From Caballeronia arationis (GTDB taxonomy: Bacteria > Pseudomonadota > Gammaproteobacteria > Burkholderiales > Burkholderiaceae), in contig NZ_FCOG02000027.1 of the NCBI RefSeq assembly GCF_001544975.2, positions 1-64,000 of the forward strand: a stretch of DNA of 64,000 bases. The letters run 5' to 3'. Below the pieces are notes generated by a model that made no database searches, was not told the DNA's origin, and was given only the letters and a program-made list of their open reading frames with translations. Shown here in pieces: positions 36,438 through 44,500 of the stretch. The position numbers were made by a program, and so were the translations under genes. The first letter of the stretch is position 1. Each line of letters starts with the position of its first letter.

Positions 36438-37613
36438 ATGCACGCAGCATTGCCGCAGCAAGCAGCACAGGCTGGTTCCAGCGACGCTCCCGCGTTACAG
36501 ACGGCGCGCGATCTGCGACGCGTCGACATCCACCCCGATCACTGGTATCCGCTCGCGTGGTCGCACGAAGTGAAGCGCGGGCGTGCTCACGGCGTGACCT
36601 TCGCCGGCGACCCGATCGTGATCGTGCGCACGGAATCGGGCCGCGTGTTCGCGCTGGAGGACCGCTGCGCGCACCGGCAGGTGCCGCTGCATGCGGGCGT
36701 CGTCGACGGTGAATCGATCCGTTGCTGCTATCACGGCTGGACCTACGACTGCTCCGGCCGCTGCATCGATGTTCCCTATCTCGGACGCGAACGCCTGCCG
36801 AACGGCGTGCGCTCGTATCCGTGCCGCGAGGCAGCGGGACTCGTCTTCGTGTTTCCCGGCGATCCGCTGCTCGCCGACAGCGCCGTTTTCCCCGAACTCG
36901 GCTCGGCAAGCGACAAGGCCTACAAGACGCGCCGCTTCGGCCGCGCGGTCAAGTGCCACTACACCTTCATGCACGAGAACCTGATGGACATGAACCATCA
37001 GTTCCTGCATCGCCGGCAGATGGGCCGGATGCGCGCGCGCTCGCTCGGGCGCCGGCGCGGCGAGGACTGGGTCGAGGTGGATTACACGTTCGCGCGCGAG
37101 GAGGGCCGCCAGCCGATCGGCGAGGCGCTGGTGTTCGGCCAGAAGCGCGGCAAGGACAGCAGCAACAATTCCGACGGCGCCCAAAAGGACGTCATGACGA
37201 TCCGCACGGCGTATCCGTACCAGACGCTCAAGATCCGCACGAAGGACGGTACGATGGTCATGGACCTGTTCATCGTCTACGTCCCGCTCGACCGGGAGCA
37301 GCGCACGAATCGCACCTTCGGCCTCTTGTCGATCCGCCGCCCGAAGCTCGGGGCTCTGCTCGATGCCGCGTGGCCGCTGCTCGTCTGGTTTACCGAGCGC
37401 ATTTTCAAGGAGGACCGCTGGATCGTCGAGCGGGAGCAGGAAGCGCACGACCGGCAGGGCGCCGACCACAACCAGGAGGTTTTTCCGGTGATCAACGACC
37501 TGCGCGCGCTCCTGATCGAGCGCGGCGCGCCGGCGGGGACGCGCCCGGCGCACGGTTTCGAGATGCGCCGCGTGCACCTGATCCAGCCCGTCACCGATGC
37601 GCCGGCGCCGTGA
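36438..37613 (+). CDS. Rieske-type aromatic ring-hydroxylating oxygenase, alpha subunit
   Basis: A 391-aa oxygenase. The Rieske [2Fe-2S] ligands are 'CAHRQVPLHAG' (C-x-H) and 'CCYHGWTYD' (C-x2-H), about residues 77-103. The catalytic iron site is 'MHENLMDMNHQFLH', with Asp and His ligands at slightly unusual His-x3-His spacing (H-x4-H is commoner). The C-terminal START-like domain is shorter than in naphthalene-type enzymes, suggesting the phthalate/PaO-like monocomponent group. No reductase or ferredoxin gene lies beside it. AGGGAGGGG precedes ATG 36438. Confidence 0.87.
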   Translation: MHAALPQQAAQAGSSDAPALQTARDLRRVDIHPDHWYPLAWSHEVKRGRAHGVTFAGDPIVIVRTESGRVFALEDRCAHRQVPLHAGVVDGESIRCCYHGWTYDCSGRCIDVPYLGRERLPNGVRSYPCREAAGLVFVFPGDPLLADSAVFPELGSASDKAYKTRRFGRAVKCHYTFMHENLMDMNHQFLHRRQMGRMRARSLGRRRGEDWVEVDYTFAREEGRQPIGEALVFGQKRGKDSSNNSDGAQKDVMTIRTAYPYQTLKIRTKDGTMVMDLFIVYVPLDREQRTNRTFGLLSIRRPKLGALLDAAWPLLVWFTERIFKEDRWIVEREQEAHDRQGADHNQEVFPVINDLRALLIERGAPAGTRPAHGFEMRRVHLIQPVTDAPAP

Positions 37614-37709
37614 TCCGGAAAGCATGTTCGATCGGGACATGGCCCACTGGCGCGAAACGCGCGCTGGCGCTATACAGAAGGAACGCTCCACACGAAGGAG
37701 GTTGTCACC

Positions 37710-37985
37710 ATGACACGCGACTCGACTGACCCGTCCGCCGACGACACCGCTGCGCCCGATCATGCGCAGCCCGAGCTGGAACATTTCGATGCGGCGATCG
37801 CTCACGTCGACGATTCGGTCGCCGCGGGGCGGATGGCCGCAGGCGCGGCGAAGGGCATCCTGTACAGCATCATCGAAACGCTCGGCACGCTCGTCGGGGA
37901 CCCCGACCTGCCTGCGCATGCGCGGTCGGGCTACGAAGGCCTGCTCGAGACGGCGCGCGAACTGCGTGCGCGCATCGAGCCCTAG
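37710..37985 (+). CDS. Conserved hypothetical protein
   Basis: A 91-aa soluble acidic protein with a very strong AAGGAGGT Shine-Dalgarno, implying high expression. The N-terminal 20 residues are disordered. The rest looks like three amphipathic helices ('LEHFDAAIAHVDDSVAAGRM', 'GILYSIIETLGTLV', 'LLETARELRARIE'). No function known. Confidence 0.7.
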   Translation: MTRDSTDPSADDTAAPDHAQPELEHFDAAIAHVDDSVAAGRMAAGAAKGILYSIIETLGTLVGDPDLPAHARSGYEGLLETARELRARIEP

Positions 37986-38155
37986 AAGCTTCGTAGAAGC
38001 AGCGTCGCTGCGGCCGGTGCCATGCGGCCGCGGCACACCCGGCTCACGTGACTGGCGCCTCGGGATGGATCACCGTCGGGGAGCGTTTACCGTTTCGAGC
38101 CGCGCGCCTGGGGCTGCATTTCCTCATCGATCCTTCGATACCCTGCAGAAATGTC

Positions 38156-38794
38156 ATGCCTGAAATCAGCAATCTCGTCGCGTTCGGTTTCGTCGCTCTG
38201 GGGATGGTGCTCACGCCCGGACCCAACATGGTCTATCTCGTCTCCCGCTCGATCTGCCAGGGACGGCGCGCCGGACTGATCTCGCTCGCCGGCGTCGCGC
38301 TCGGCTTCCTCGTATACATGCTGTGCGCGGCGCTCGGCATCACGGCGCTCTTGCTCGCCGTGCCGTTCGCGTACGATGCGTTGCGCTTCGGCGGCGCTGC
38401 CTATCTGCTTTATCTCGCCTGGCAGGCCGTCAGGCCGGGCGGACACTCGCCTTTCCAGGTCCGCGCGCTGCCCGCCGACAGCCCGCGCAAGCTCTTCGCG
38501 ATGGGCTTCGTCACGAATCTCTTCAATCCGAAGATCGCGGTCATGTACCTCTCGCTGCTGCCGCAATTCATCACGCCCGCAGCAGGGCACGGCAGCGTTC
38601 TCGCGCAGTCGCTCGCGCTCGGGTCGCTGCAGATCGCGATCAGCGTCGCCGTGAATTCCGTCATCGCGATCATGGCCGGATCCATCGCGACGTTCCTCGC
38701 TGGCCGGCCGTTCTGGCTCGTCGTCCAGCGCTGGCTGATGGGCACCGTGCTCGCCGGCCTCGCGTGGCGCATGGCCACCGAAGCGCGCCGCTGA
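38156..38794 (+). CDS. LysE/RhtB-family amino-acid exporter
   Basis: A 212-aa inner-membrane protein with six helices. Family motif 'MVLTPGPNMVYLVSRSICQG' (helix 1 and following loop) is followed by 'GVALGFLVYMLCAALGI', 'YLLYLAWQAVRPGG' and 'FAMGFVTNLFNPKIAVMYLS', all hallmarks of LysE/RhtB. It exports amino acids or homoserine lactone-like compounds; specificity unknown. The ATG at 38156 is preferred over the out-of-frame ATG five bases earlier. Confidence 0.92.
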   Translation: MPEISNLVAFGFVALGMVLTPGPNMVYLVSRSICQGRRAGLISLAGVALGFLVYMLCAALGITALLLAVPFAYDALRFGGAAYLLYLAWQAVRPGGHSPFQVRALPADSPRKLFAMGFVTNLFNPKIAVMYLSLLPQFITPAAGHGSVLAQSLALGSLQIAISVAVNSVIAIMAGSIATFLAGRPFWLVVQRWLMGTVLAGLAWRMATEARR

Positions 38795-39197
38795 CGCGAT
38801 CCGAACGCCGTCAGTACGCGGCTCGACAAGCGTTCCTGAGCGGCCCGACAATCGAATCTACGAACGACCAAAGCAGCGACCGAAAGCTGCATGAAAGCCG
38901 GTCGCACACGCTTGTTCGTTGATGATTTTTTCCTCTTGGTGGCCTCGCCCGGAGGCCATGTCCTGCGCGGTTCTCGAAGCTCGCCTCAACCAGTCGGCCG
39001 CGAAAATACTGGTTAACCAGACAGTGAAAAAAAACGACAGTCGCTGTTCGTGGAACTTTCGCTTTCGTTCTCAATAACATTACACTGGCGAGCAACAAAA
39101 TTGAACGGCTTAAGGCAATTGGCACAAAGGTGTCAGGCGTCAGGCTTTGTCCCAAAGCAAGCCCAAAGAATCCGACAAACCGCTCAGAGGAGAGAAG
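38795..39197. other. Long intergenic leader of the porin gene
   Basis: No gene seen. It includes a perfect 7-bp inverted repeat with a 5-nt loop at 38940-38958 (TGGCCTC / GAGGCCA), an A-run at about 39028 and an AT-rich tract near 39075-39085 that could hold the porin promoter. A long leader is common for porin genes controlled by osmolarity or sRNAs, but no specific site was identified. Confidence 0.4.
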
Positions 39198-40442
39198 ATG
39201 AAGCGTTACAACAAGACTAAAGCTGCTGTGATCGCCGGCGCTGCGCTGACCGCAGCACCGGTGTTCGCGCAGAGCAGCGTGACGCTGTACGGTATCGTCG
39301 ATGACTCGGTCGTCTACCAGAGCAGCCAGACGAACCTCAACAAGACCAATCCGGGCCGTTCGAACGTCAAAATGGCTTCGGGCATCTGGGCGGGCAGCCG
39401 CTTCGGCCTGAAGGGCGCAGAAGACCTGGGCGGCGGCAGCAAGGCGATCTTCCAATTGGAGTCGGGCTTCGACATCAACTCGGGCCAGGCTCAGTTTTCC
39501 AACGCGCTGTTTGCGCGCCAGGCATGGGTCGGCCTCACGAACCCCGCCTACGGTACGTTCACCGCCGGCCGCCAGTACACCTCGTACTACACGCTGCTCT
39601 CGCCGTATAGCCCGACGAACTGGCTCACGGGCTTCTTCGGCGCGCACCCGGGCGATCTGGATGGCCTCGACACGATCTACCGCGCGAACAACTCGGTCGT
39701 CTATACGTCGCCGAAGCTCTACGGCCTTACCGTGAGCGGCTCGTACTCGTTCGCCGGCGTGCCGGGCAGCGTCTACCAGGGCTCGACGTGGTCGGCCGGT
39801 GCGCAGTACGCGCAAGGTCCGATCGGCCTCGCGGTGGCATTCTCGCGCATCAACAACGCGGCCAACGGCGGCGGCATCTATAGCGGCAGCTCGACGACCA
39901 TCAACGATACGACGAGCACCACGGGCGGCGGCCAGCCGGGCGTGTCCGCGATCACCAACGGCTATCAGCGTGCGCAGGCGCAACAGCGCTTCGCGGTCGG
40001 CGGCGGCTACACGTTCAATAGCTCGTGGGATATCACGGCGACGTACACGAACGTTCAGTACATCCCGGGCATCAGTTCCCTCTTCACCAACGAAGCGGTC
40101 TTCAACACGGCCGGCACGGTGGTGCACTGGAAGGCATCGCCGGTGTGGGACTTCGGCGCGGGCTACAGCTACACGTGGGCCAGCAAGGCGAACGGCATCA
40201 ACGACGCAGCGTCGTACCACCAGTTCAACCTGTCCCAGTACTACTCGCTGTCCAAGCGCACGGGCCTGTACGCGCTCGAAGCGTTCCAGCGCGCGAATGG
40301 CAACACGCTCGCCACGCCGTCGGGTACCGGCGTGAACCGCCAGACCGCGGCCAACGCGTCGATCGGCGATGGCTTCCAGAGCGCACCGTCGGCCTCGCGC
40401 AGCATGTTCGCAGCAGGCGTGGGTATCATCCACCGCTTCTGA
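39198..40442 (+). CDS. Gram-negative porin (Burkholderia OmpC-like, trimeric)
   Basis: A 414-aa outer-membrane beta-barrel. The signal peptide 'YNKTKAAVIAGAALTAAPVF' ends A-Q, followed by the family start 'SSVTLYGIVDDSVVYQSS', 'GSRFGLKGAEDLGGGSKAIF' with 'QLESGFD', the 'NALFARQAWVGL' strand, loop L3 'RQYTSYYTLLSPYSP', and the C-terminal 'MFAAGVGIIHRF' ending in Phe for Bam recognition. AGAGGAGAGA precedes ATG 39198. A long Gly/Thr/Ser-rich loop around residues 225-260 is surface-exposed. Confidence 0.95.
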   Translation: MKRYNKTKAAVIAGAALTAAPVFAQSSVTLYGIVDDSVVYQSSQTNLNKTNPGRSNVKMASGIWAGSRFGLKGAEDLGGGSKAIFQLESGFDINSGQAQFSNALFARQAWVGLTNPAYGTFTAGRQYTSYYTLLSPYSPTNWLTGFFGAHPGDLDGLDTIYRANNSVVYTSPKLYGLTVSGSYSFAGVPGSVYQGSTWSAGAQYAQGPIGLAVAFSRINNAANGGGIYSGSSTTINDTTSTTGGGQPGVSAITNGYQRAQAQQRFAVGGGYTFNSSWDITATYTNVQYIPGISSLFTNEAVFNTAGTVVHWKASPVWDFGAGYSYTWASKANGINDAASYHQFNLSQYYSLSKRTGLYALEAFQRANGNTLATPSGTGVNRQTAANASIGDGFQSAPSASRSMFAAGVGIIHRF

Positions 40443-40471
40443 TCCGCGCAGCTCCTGCGGCAAGCAGTACG

Positions 40472-40503
40472 AAAAACCGGGCGCTCAGGCGTCCGGTTTT
40501 TTG
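40472..40503 (+). terminator. Rho-independent terminator of the porin gene
   Basis: AAAACCGG and CCGGTTTT arms flank a smaller CGC/GCG pair, followed by a run of T. It starts about 30 nt after the porin stop. Confidence 0.85.
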
Positions 40504-40505
40504 TT

Positions 40506-40934
40506 TTCTGGCACCACCGGGCGTGGGTTTTGGGGCGATACGCGAAACTCGACCCGCGCAAGTGCCATGGAGCCGCGGCGGGACCGCTAAACAATTGTTC
40601 ACAGTGGGCGATTCACATTTGGGCTATGTTGGCAAGTTCATCAATCAGTGATGCCAACGAAAATGAACTCTCGCCACCGTCTCGCGCTTCGTCCACCTCA
40701 GGCCACGTTTGCTCGTGGTACGGCGAGTTCTCTCATTGAACGTGCGCCGCAATCGGCGGCTGGTCTCGCTTCGCTCGTCCCGCTTCGGCGGGCGGTGCTC
40801 GGCGCGCTGATGCTCGCGGGATGGGCTCCGTCGCTCGCCGGAGCGCAGGCGCTGTTGTTGCCGGATGCGGACCATGTGGCGCGCAGTCGCTGGCGGCGAA
40901 CGCGGGAGGCTCTCGCGCGGCGCTGGGCGGGGAC
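40506..40934. other. Unassigned stretch upstream of an orphan reading frame
   Basis: A plus frame at 40648-40938 carries a signal-peptide-like segment ('AVLGALMLAGWAPSLAGAQA') but then loses coding character, while the adjacent +2 frame picks up. This could be a frameshifted 5' end of the gene at 40935, or chance. No terminator or repeat was seen. Confidence 0.3.
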
Positions 40935-41732
40935 ATGATGGATTCGGTTCTCGAATATGTACCGCCGCGGTTTTCCCGGGTCAGGCGGCCCGATAGCACG
41001 GCAGGAAAAGGGCGAGGCACGCAGCGCCATTCCATGCAACGACCTGCGTTCAATGTGCATGCTGCTGCCATCCGGCCGCGCGTCGGTGGGTCCGAAGGCC
41101 GCGTCAAGCGCGCCGCGTCAACGGAGATCGATCGCGACGCGCCGCCGATCCACGGCATCTCACTTAGTTCGCAAATTGCCGACGACGCGCGGACACAGGG
41201 CGTTCCGGACGATTGGTTGTCGGTCGCGAGCGTCACCAGCGGAATCGACGGCGGCCCGGATGCTCGTCCCAATGTGGGAGACGCGGCATCGCCGCAGATC
41301 GACGCGATGGCGGGGCATGCGCAACCGGGACGGCACTTGGCGGCAAGCGTCAGGGGAGGGCATCTGACTGAAGGTGTCACGCGTGCGCCGAAAGGTCACG
41401 CGACAGTTGCCACGGCTTCGCCACTGGAAAGTGCCGTTGCAGTTCCACCCGGGAATTCCCGGAATGGCGCGCCACTGTTGCACGTCACGCCGCCGGGCGA
41501 TTCCGCACCCGATCCGTGGAGCAGCGCTTGGCTCGAATGGAGCAAATCAGCACAGGGCCACGCGGGGCGCGGGGTTCCAATGACAGGACGAGGTTCAGAT
41601 GCCGCCTCCGCTTCGGCGATCACCACGACGTCGCTTGCCCACGATGCCGAGTTCGACGACTGGACGCGCGTCGGCGCTGCCGGGCCCAATATCGCGACGA
41701 TGAACGCTCGTGGCGTGTGGTGCGCTGGATAG
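40935..41732 (+). CDS. Orphan hypothetical protein, possibly the remainder of a secreted protein
   Basis: A 265-residue frame with balanced composition and codon use that looks coding but with lower GC at third positions than its neighbours (many GGA, CCA, GTT, TCA codons), a hint of foreign origin. Its reading frame is open from at least 40821. It has blocks such as 'MMDSVLEYVPPRFSRVRRP', 'PPIHGISLSSQIADDARTQG' and 'DAEFDDWTRVGAAGPNIATM', with no recognised domain. A signal-like stretch sits in another frame just upstream. It may be a pseudogene of an exported protein or a lineage-specific gene. Confidence 0.35.
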   Translation: MMDSVLEYVPPRFSRVRRPDSTAGKGRGTQRHSMQRPAFNVHAAAIRPRVGGSEGRVKRAASTEIDRDAPPIHGISLSSQIADDARTQGVPDDWLSVASVTSGIDGGPDARPNVGDAASPQIDAMAGHAQPGRHLAASVRGGHLTEGVTRAPKGHATVATASPLESAVAVPPGNSRNGAPLLHVTPPGDSAPDPWSSAWLEWSKSAQGHAGRGVPMTGRGSDAASASAITTTSLAHDAEFDDWTRVGAAGPNIATMNARGVWCAG

Positions 41733-41971
41733 CGGAGAGCCATAACGCGGGACTATCGCGGCTGTTTCCTTCGGACGCCTCGCTCGTGCGCCCGAACCCC
41801 CAACGCAGAGCGATTTCACAAACCTCCCGCCTGCAACCCCGAACGGATTTTAGGGATTCGCCTCTCGTTCCTGAGCGCGGCGGAGTCAGCATCAAGCCGA
41901 ACCAGCATCTTCGGGTGGTAGGCGCGCGACGTGCTACGCAGCGATTGAATCCATCCCAAGGACACATCGCC

Positions 41972-42157
41972 ATGACAGACGACACGCAATCGGCCCGCCC
42001 GACGCCTCCGCAGCAGTCCGCGACTGATCCCACCGCCGCCGACCGGCGCCTGAGCCCGGAACAAAAGCGCAATTCGACGAGCGAGCCGAAGCCGCCTGCG
42101 CCCACCAAAGGCAAACCCGATCTGCCCGATCCGGGAAGCGTCGGCGAGGCGGGTTGA
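41972..42157 (+). CDS. Small disordered hypothetical protein
   Basis: A 61-aa hydrophilic protein rich in Pro, Ser, Thr, Asp and Lys, predicted to be fully disordered. AAGGA lies 7-11 nt before ATG 41972. It is followed 53 bp later by another small soluble gene and may be co-transcribed with it. Function unknown. Confidence 0.55.
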   Translation: MTDDTQSARPTPPQQSATDPTAADRRLSPEQKRNSTSEPKPPAPTKGKPDLPDPGSVGEAG

Positions 42158-42210
42158 CGGCATTTGTCGCCGATCGACCGGCGCCGATCGGCGACCCACA
42201 GGAGCACAAA

Positions 42211-42561
42211 ATGACCACCAAGGATACTGGCGACACCGCTGCGCGCCTCGAACGCCCGTTCAGGCTGTTCGCGGTCGAGCAGCGCGTACTGGCGCAGAAC
42301 GTCGATGGCAAAGTCATCGACATCGGCGCGATGGAAGCGAAGGGCGGGCAGTTCTGTACGCGCCTGGACGTCGACGAGATCGCCGTCGAGCCGAAGAAGA
42401 GCGCGGAACTCGCGTTGAAGGCGCTGGTGCCGAAGCTGTCGTTCGACTATCTCGACGGCCTCTTTACGAGCGAGCGCGACGCCGAAGTCAACGGGCGTCT
42501 TCAGGACTACCCGAACGTCGAGTTTTCGCTCGATGAAACCCTGCCGGGCGAACACGGCTAA
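42211..42561 (+). CDS. Conserved hypothetical protein
   Basis: A 116-aa soluble protein. CAGGAG precedes ATG 42211. The body has alternating strands and helices ('RLFAVEQRVLAQNVDGKVID', 'KKSAELALKALVPKLSFDYL', 'DAEVNGRLQDYPNVEFSLDE'). No membrane or export signal; function unknown. Confidence 0.7.
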   Translation: MTTKDTGDTAARLERPFRLFAVEQRVLAQNVDGKVIDIGAMEAKGGQFCTRLDVDEIAVEPKKSAELALKALVPKLSFDYLDGLFTSERDAEVNGRLQDYPNVEFSLDETLPGEHG

Positions 42562-42776
42562 TCGGCCGCCGCCGCATCGTCTCTGAACCGGGGTTTTTGC
42601 GGCGGAAGAGGGGGCAGAATCTGCACGGCTTTGTGCGGCGCGCATCGTGCGGCGCAGCTCGCAGTTGAACGGCGGCCGCGCGCGGACGTCAAATACTGCT
42701 GAAGGCGCATGTAATCCCCGGCAACGCCTTCGGATTGTTTCATCGTGAGGAAGTCCGGTGACTCATGGAGCGAATC

Positions 42777-42992
42777 ATGAAAAAACAGCTTCTGGCCGTG
42801 TCGTTGCTGGCTATGACATCGTCGTTCGCCGCCCCCGCTTTTGCGCGCGACGACGGACCGCGCTTCGCTTCCGATCTGCTCGATACACACGTCGCGCAGC
42901 ACGCTGAAGCCGCGCGCCATATCGCGGACCGACACCCCACCGCGACTCCGGCCCCGACTGCGGTGCCGGCTTCGGCGCGCACGCCCCAGTAG
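42777..42992 (+). CDS. Small secreted protein
   Basis: A 71-aa protein with a clear Sec signal peptide ('MKKQLLAVSLLAMTSSFAAP' then A-F-A) and a mature chain of about 45 residues with several His and a Pro/Thr/Ala-rich tail. ATG 42777 follows GGAG at good spacing; an in-frame ATG at 42765 would overlap that site. Function unknown. Confidence 0.7.
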   Translation: MKKQLLAVSLLAMTSSFAAPAFARDDGPRFASDLLDTHVAQHAEAARHIADRHPTATPAPTAVPASARTPQ

Positions 42993-43172
42993 TCCGTTCC
43001 GTTCCGGCGGCGCTCACGCGCGCACGACGCGTCGCGCGGGGAGAGCCGTCGCTGGCGCAATTCGCGCGCCGGCACCTTCGACACTTCCTTAAAGGTATGA
43101 AATTTGCGCCAACGGCCCGGGGTTGGCGGCGTACTGTCGCCTGATCGAAACCGATCCAGCTCTCAAAAGGCC

Positions 43173-44243
43173 ATGACAAGGAAAGCAATTTCGATAGCGG
43201 TGCTAGGTCTCGCGTGCCTTTCCGCGGGATGTTCGATGATCGGACCGAACCGGCTGAAAGCCGATCAGGTCGACTATGCGCGTGCGCTCGGGGATGCAAA
43301 GAAGCGTGAAATTCTTGCCGCGATCATCGGTTTGCGATTCGCGGATTCTCCGGCATTCCTGACGGTGAGCCAGATCATCGCGGCCTACACATTCGACGCG
43401 ACCGCCGGCACGACGCTCAACGCCGGCTCCGGCGCGCAGCCGAACTATGCCCTCGCGACGGGCACCGTGTCGTACTCGAACCATCCGACCTTCACTTTCA
43501 CCCCGACGACCGGCGAAGCCTACGCGAGCGCCTACATCCGGCCGCTTTCGCCGACGCTCGGCATGCCGCTCGCCGAGAGCGGCATGCCAATCGATCTCTT
43601 GCTGCGCATCACCGCGCAGTCGATCGGCGGATTGCAGAACGGCACAGCGCTCGGCGGCCCGAACAGTTCGGGCGCGCCCGAGTTCTTCCAGTTGCTGCGC
43701 GCGTTGCGACGCCTGCAACTGGCGGGCGAACTGAACATCGAGTCGCGTGACGACGACCATGTCGGTCGCGTGTTCATCACGCTCGGCGCGACGACGAGTG
43801 GCGCGTCGAAGGAAACCTCGGACGATCTGACGCGCGTGCGCAAGCTGCTGAAGCTTTCGCCGAAGACGAAGACCTACGAGATCGTCTACGGGCAATCGAC
43901 GCAGCGCGGCGATCACATTCAGATGGTCACACGTTCGGTGCTCGGCATTCTCACCGACCTGGGCGCGCAGGTGAACGTGCCGGACGAGCAGATCGGGAGT
44001 GGCGCGACCAAGCCGACGATCGGCCTCATCGGCGGGGAAACGCGGCCGACGATCGTCGTGAACGTGGGGAAGAAGGCGCCGCCGGATGCGTACGTGGATA
44101 TTCTTTATGGGCAGCAGCAGTACTGGATCGATCGGCGCGACTTCGATTCCAAGTACGCGTTCACGGTCGTGCAGAACCTGATGGCCCTCGCCGAAGTCAC
44201 GCAGAGTTCGAAAGCGCCGATCGTGACTATTCCGGCGAACTAG
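43173..44243 (+). CDS. Lipoprotein of unknown function
   Basis: A 356-aa protein with a lipobox 'LSAGC' (Cys20), so SPase II-processed. Segments include 'REILAAIIGLRFADSPAFLT', 'NHPTFTFTPTTGEAYASAYI', 'EFFQLLRALRRLQLAGELNI' and 'QQQYWIDRRDFDSKYAFTVV'. Homologous lipoproteins of about this length are found across Burkholderia, Pseudomonas and others without assigned function. The RND pump operon starts 258 bp downstream on the same strand, but the gap argues for separate promoters. Confidence 0.8.
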   Translation: MTRKAISIAVLGLACLSAGCSMIGPNRLKADQVDYARALGDAKKREILAAIIGLRFADSPAFLTVSQIIAAYTFDATAGTTLNAGSGAQPNYALATGTVSYSNHPTFTFTPTTGEAYASAYIRPLSPTLGMPLAESGMPIDLLLRITAQSIGGLQNGTALGGPNSSGAPEFFQLLRALRRLQLAGELNIESRDDDHVGRVFITLGATTSGASKETSDDLTRVRKLLKLSPKTKTYEIVYGQSTQRGDHIQMVTRSVLGILTDLGAQVNVPDEQIGSGATKPTIGLIGGETRPTIVVNVGKKAPPDAYVDILYGQQQYWIDRRDFDSKYAFTVVQNLMALAEVTQSSKAPIVTIPAN

Positions 44244-44500
44244 CGGCGGGCGCCGGGAGTCCGGTTTCGTCGCGGATTATCGATGCCAAGCGTTATCGAT
44301 TCCTGAATGTCCGCCCGTCCGCGATCGTGTGCGGAGCGCCCGCGCCGCTTCGATCGCCCATTCTTCAGTGGATTATTTTCTGCACAAACCTCCGCAACCG
44401 TTTGCGCAAATTGTTTTGTAAGCTTCAGTTGTGTCATCGTAGCGATGCGCCGCACATTCCAATAACCGGCTCACAGGGACCAACCGGGCAAGCGAAATCG

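Noticed and set aside
38940-38958. Rho-independent terminator upstream of the porin
   Set aside because: Good stem, but the T-run precedes rather than follows it on the plus strand, and on the minus strand the tail is A-rich.
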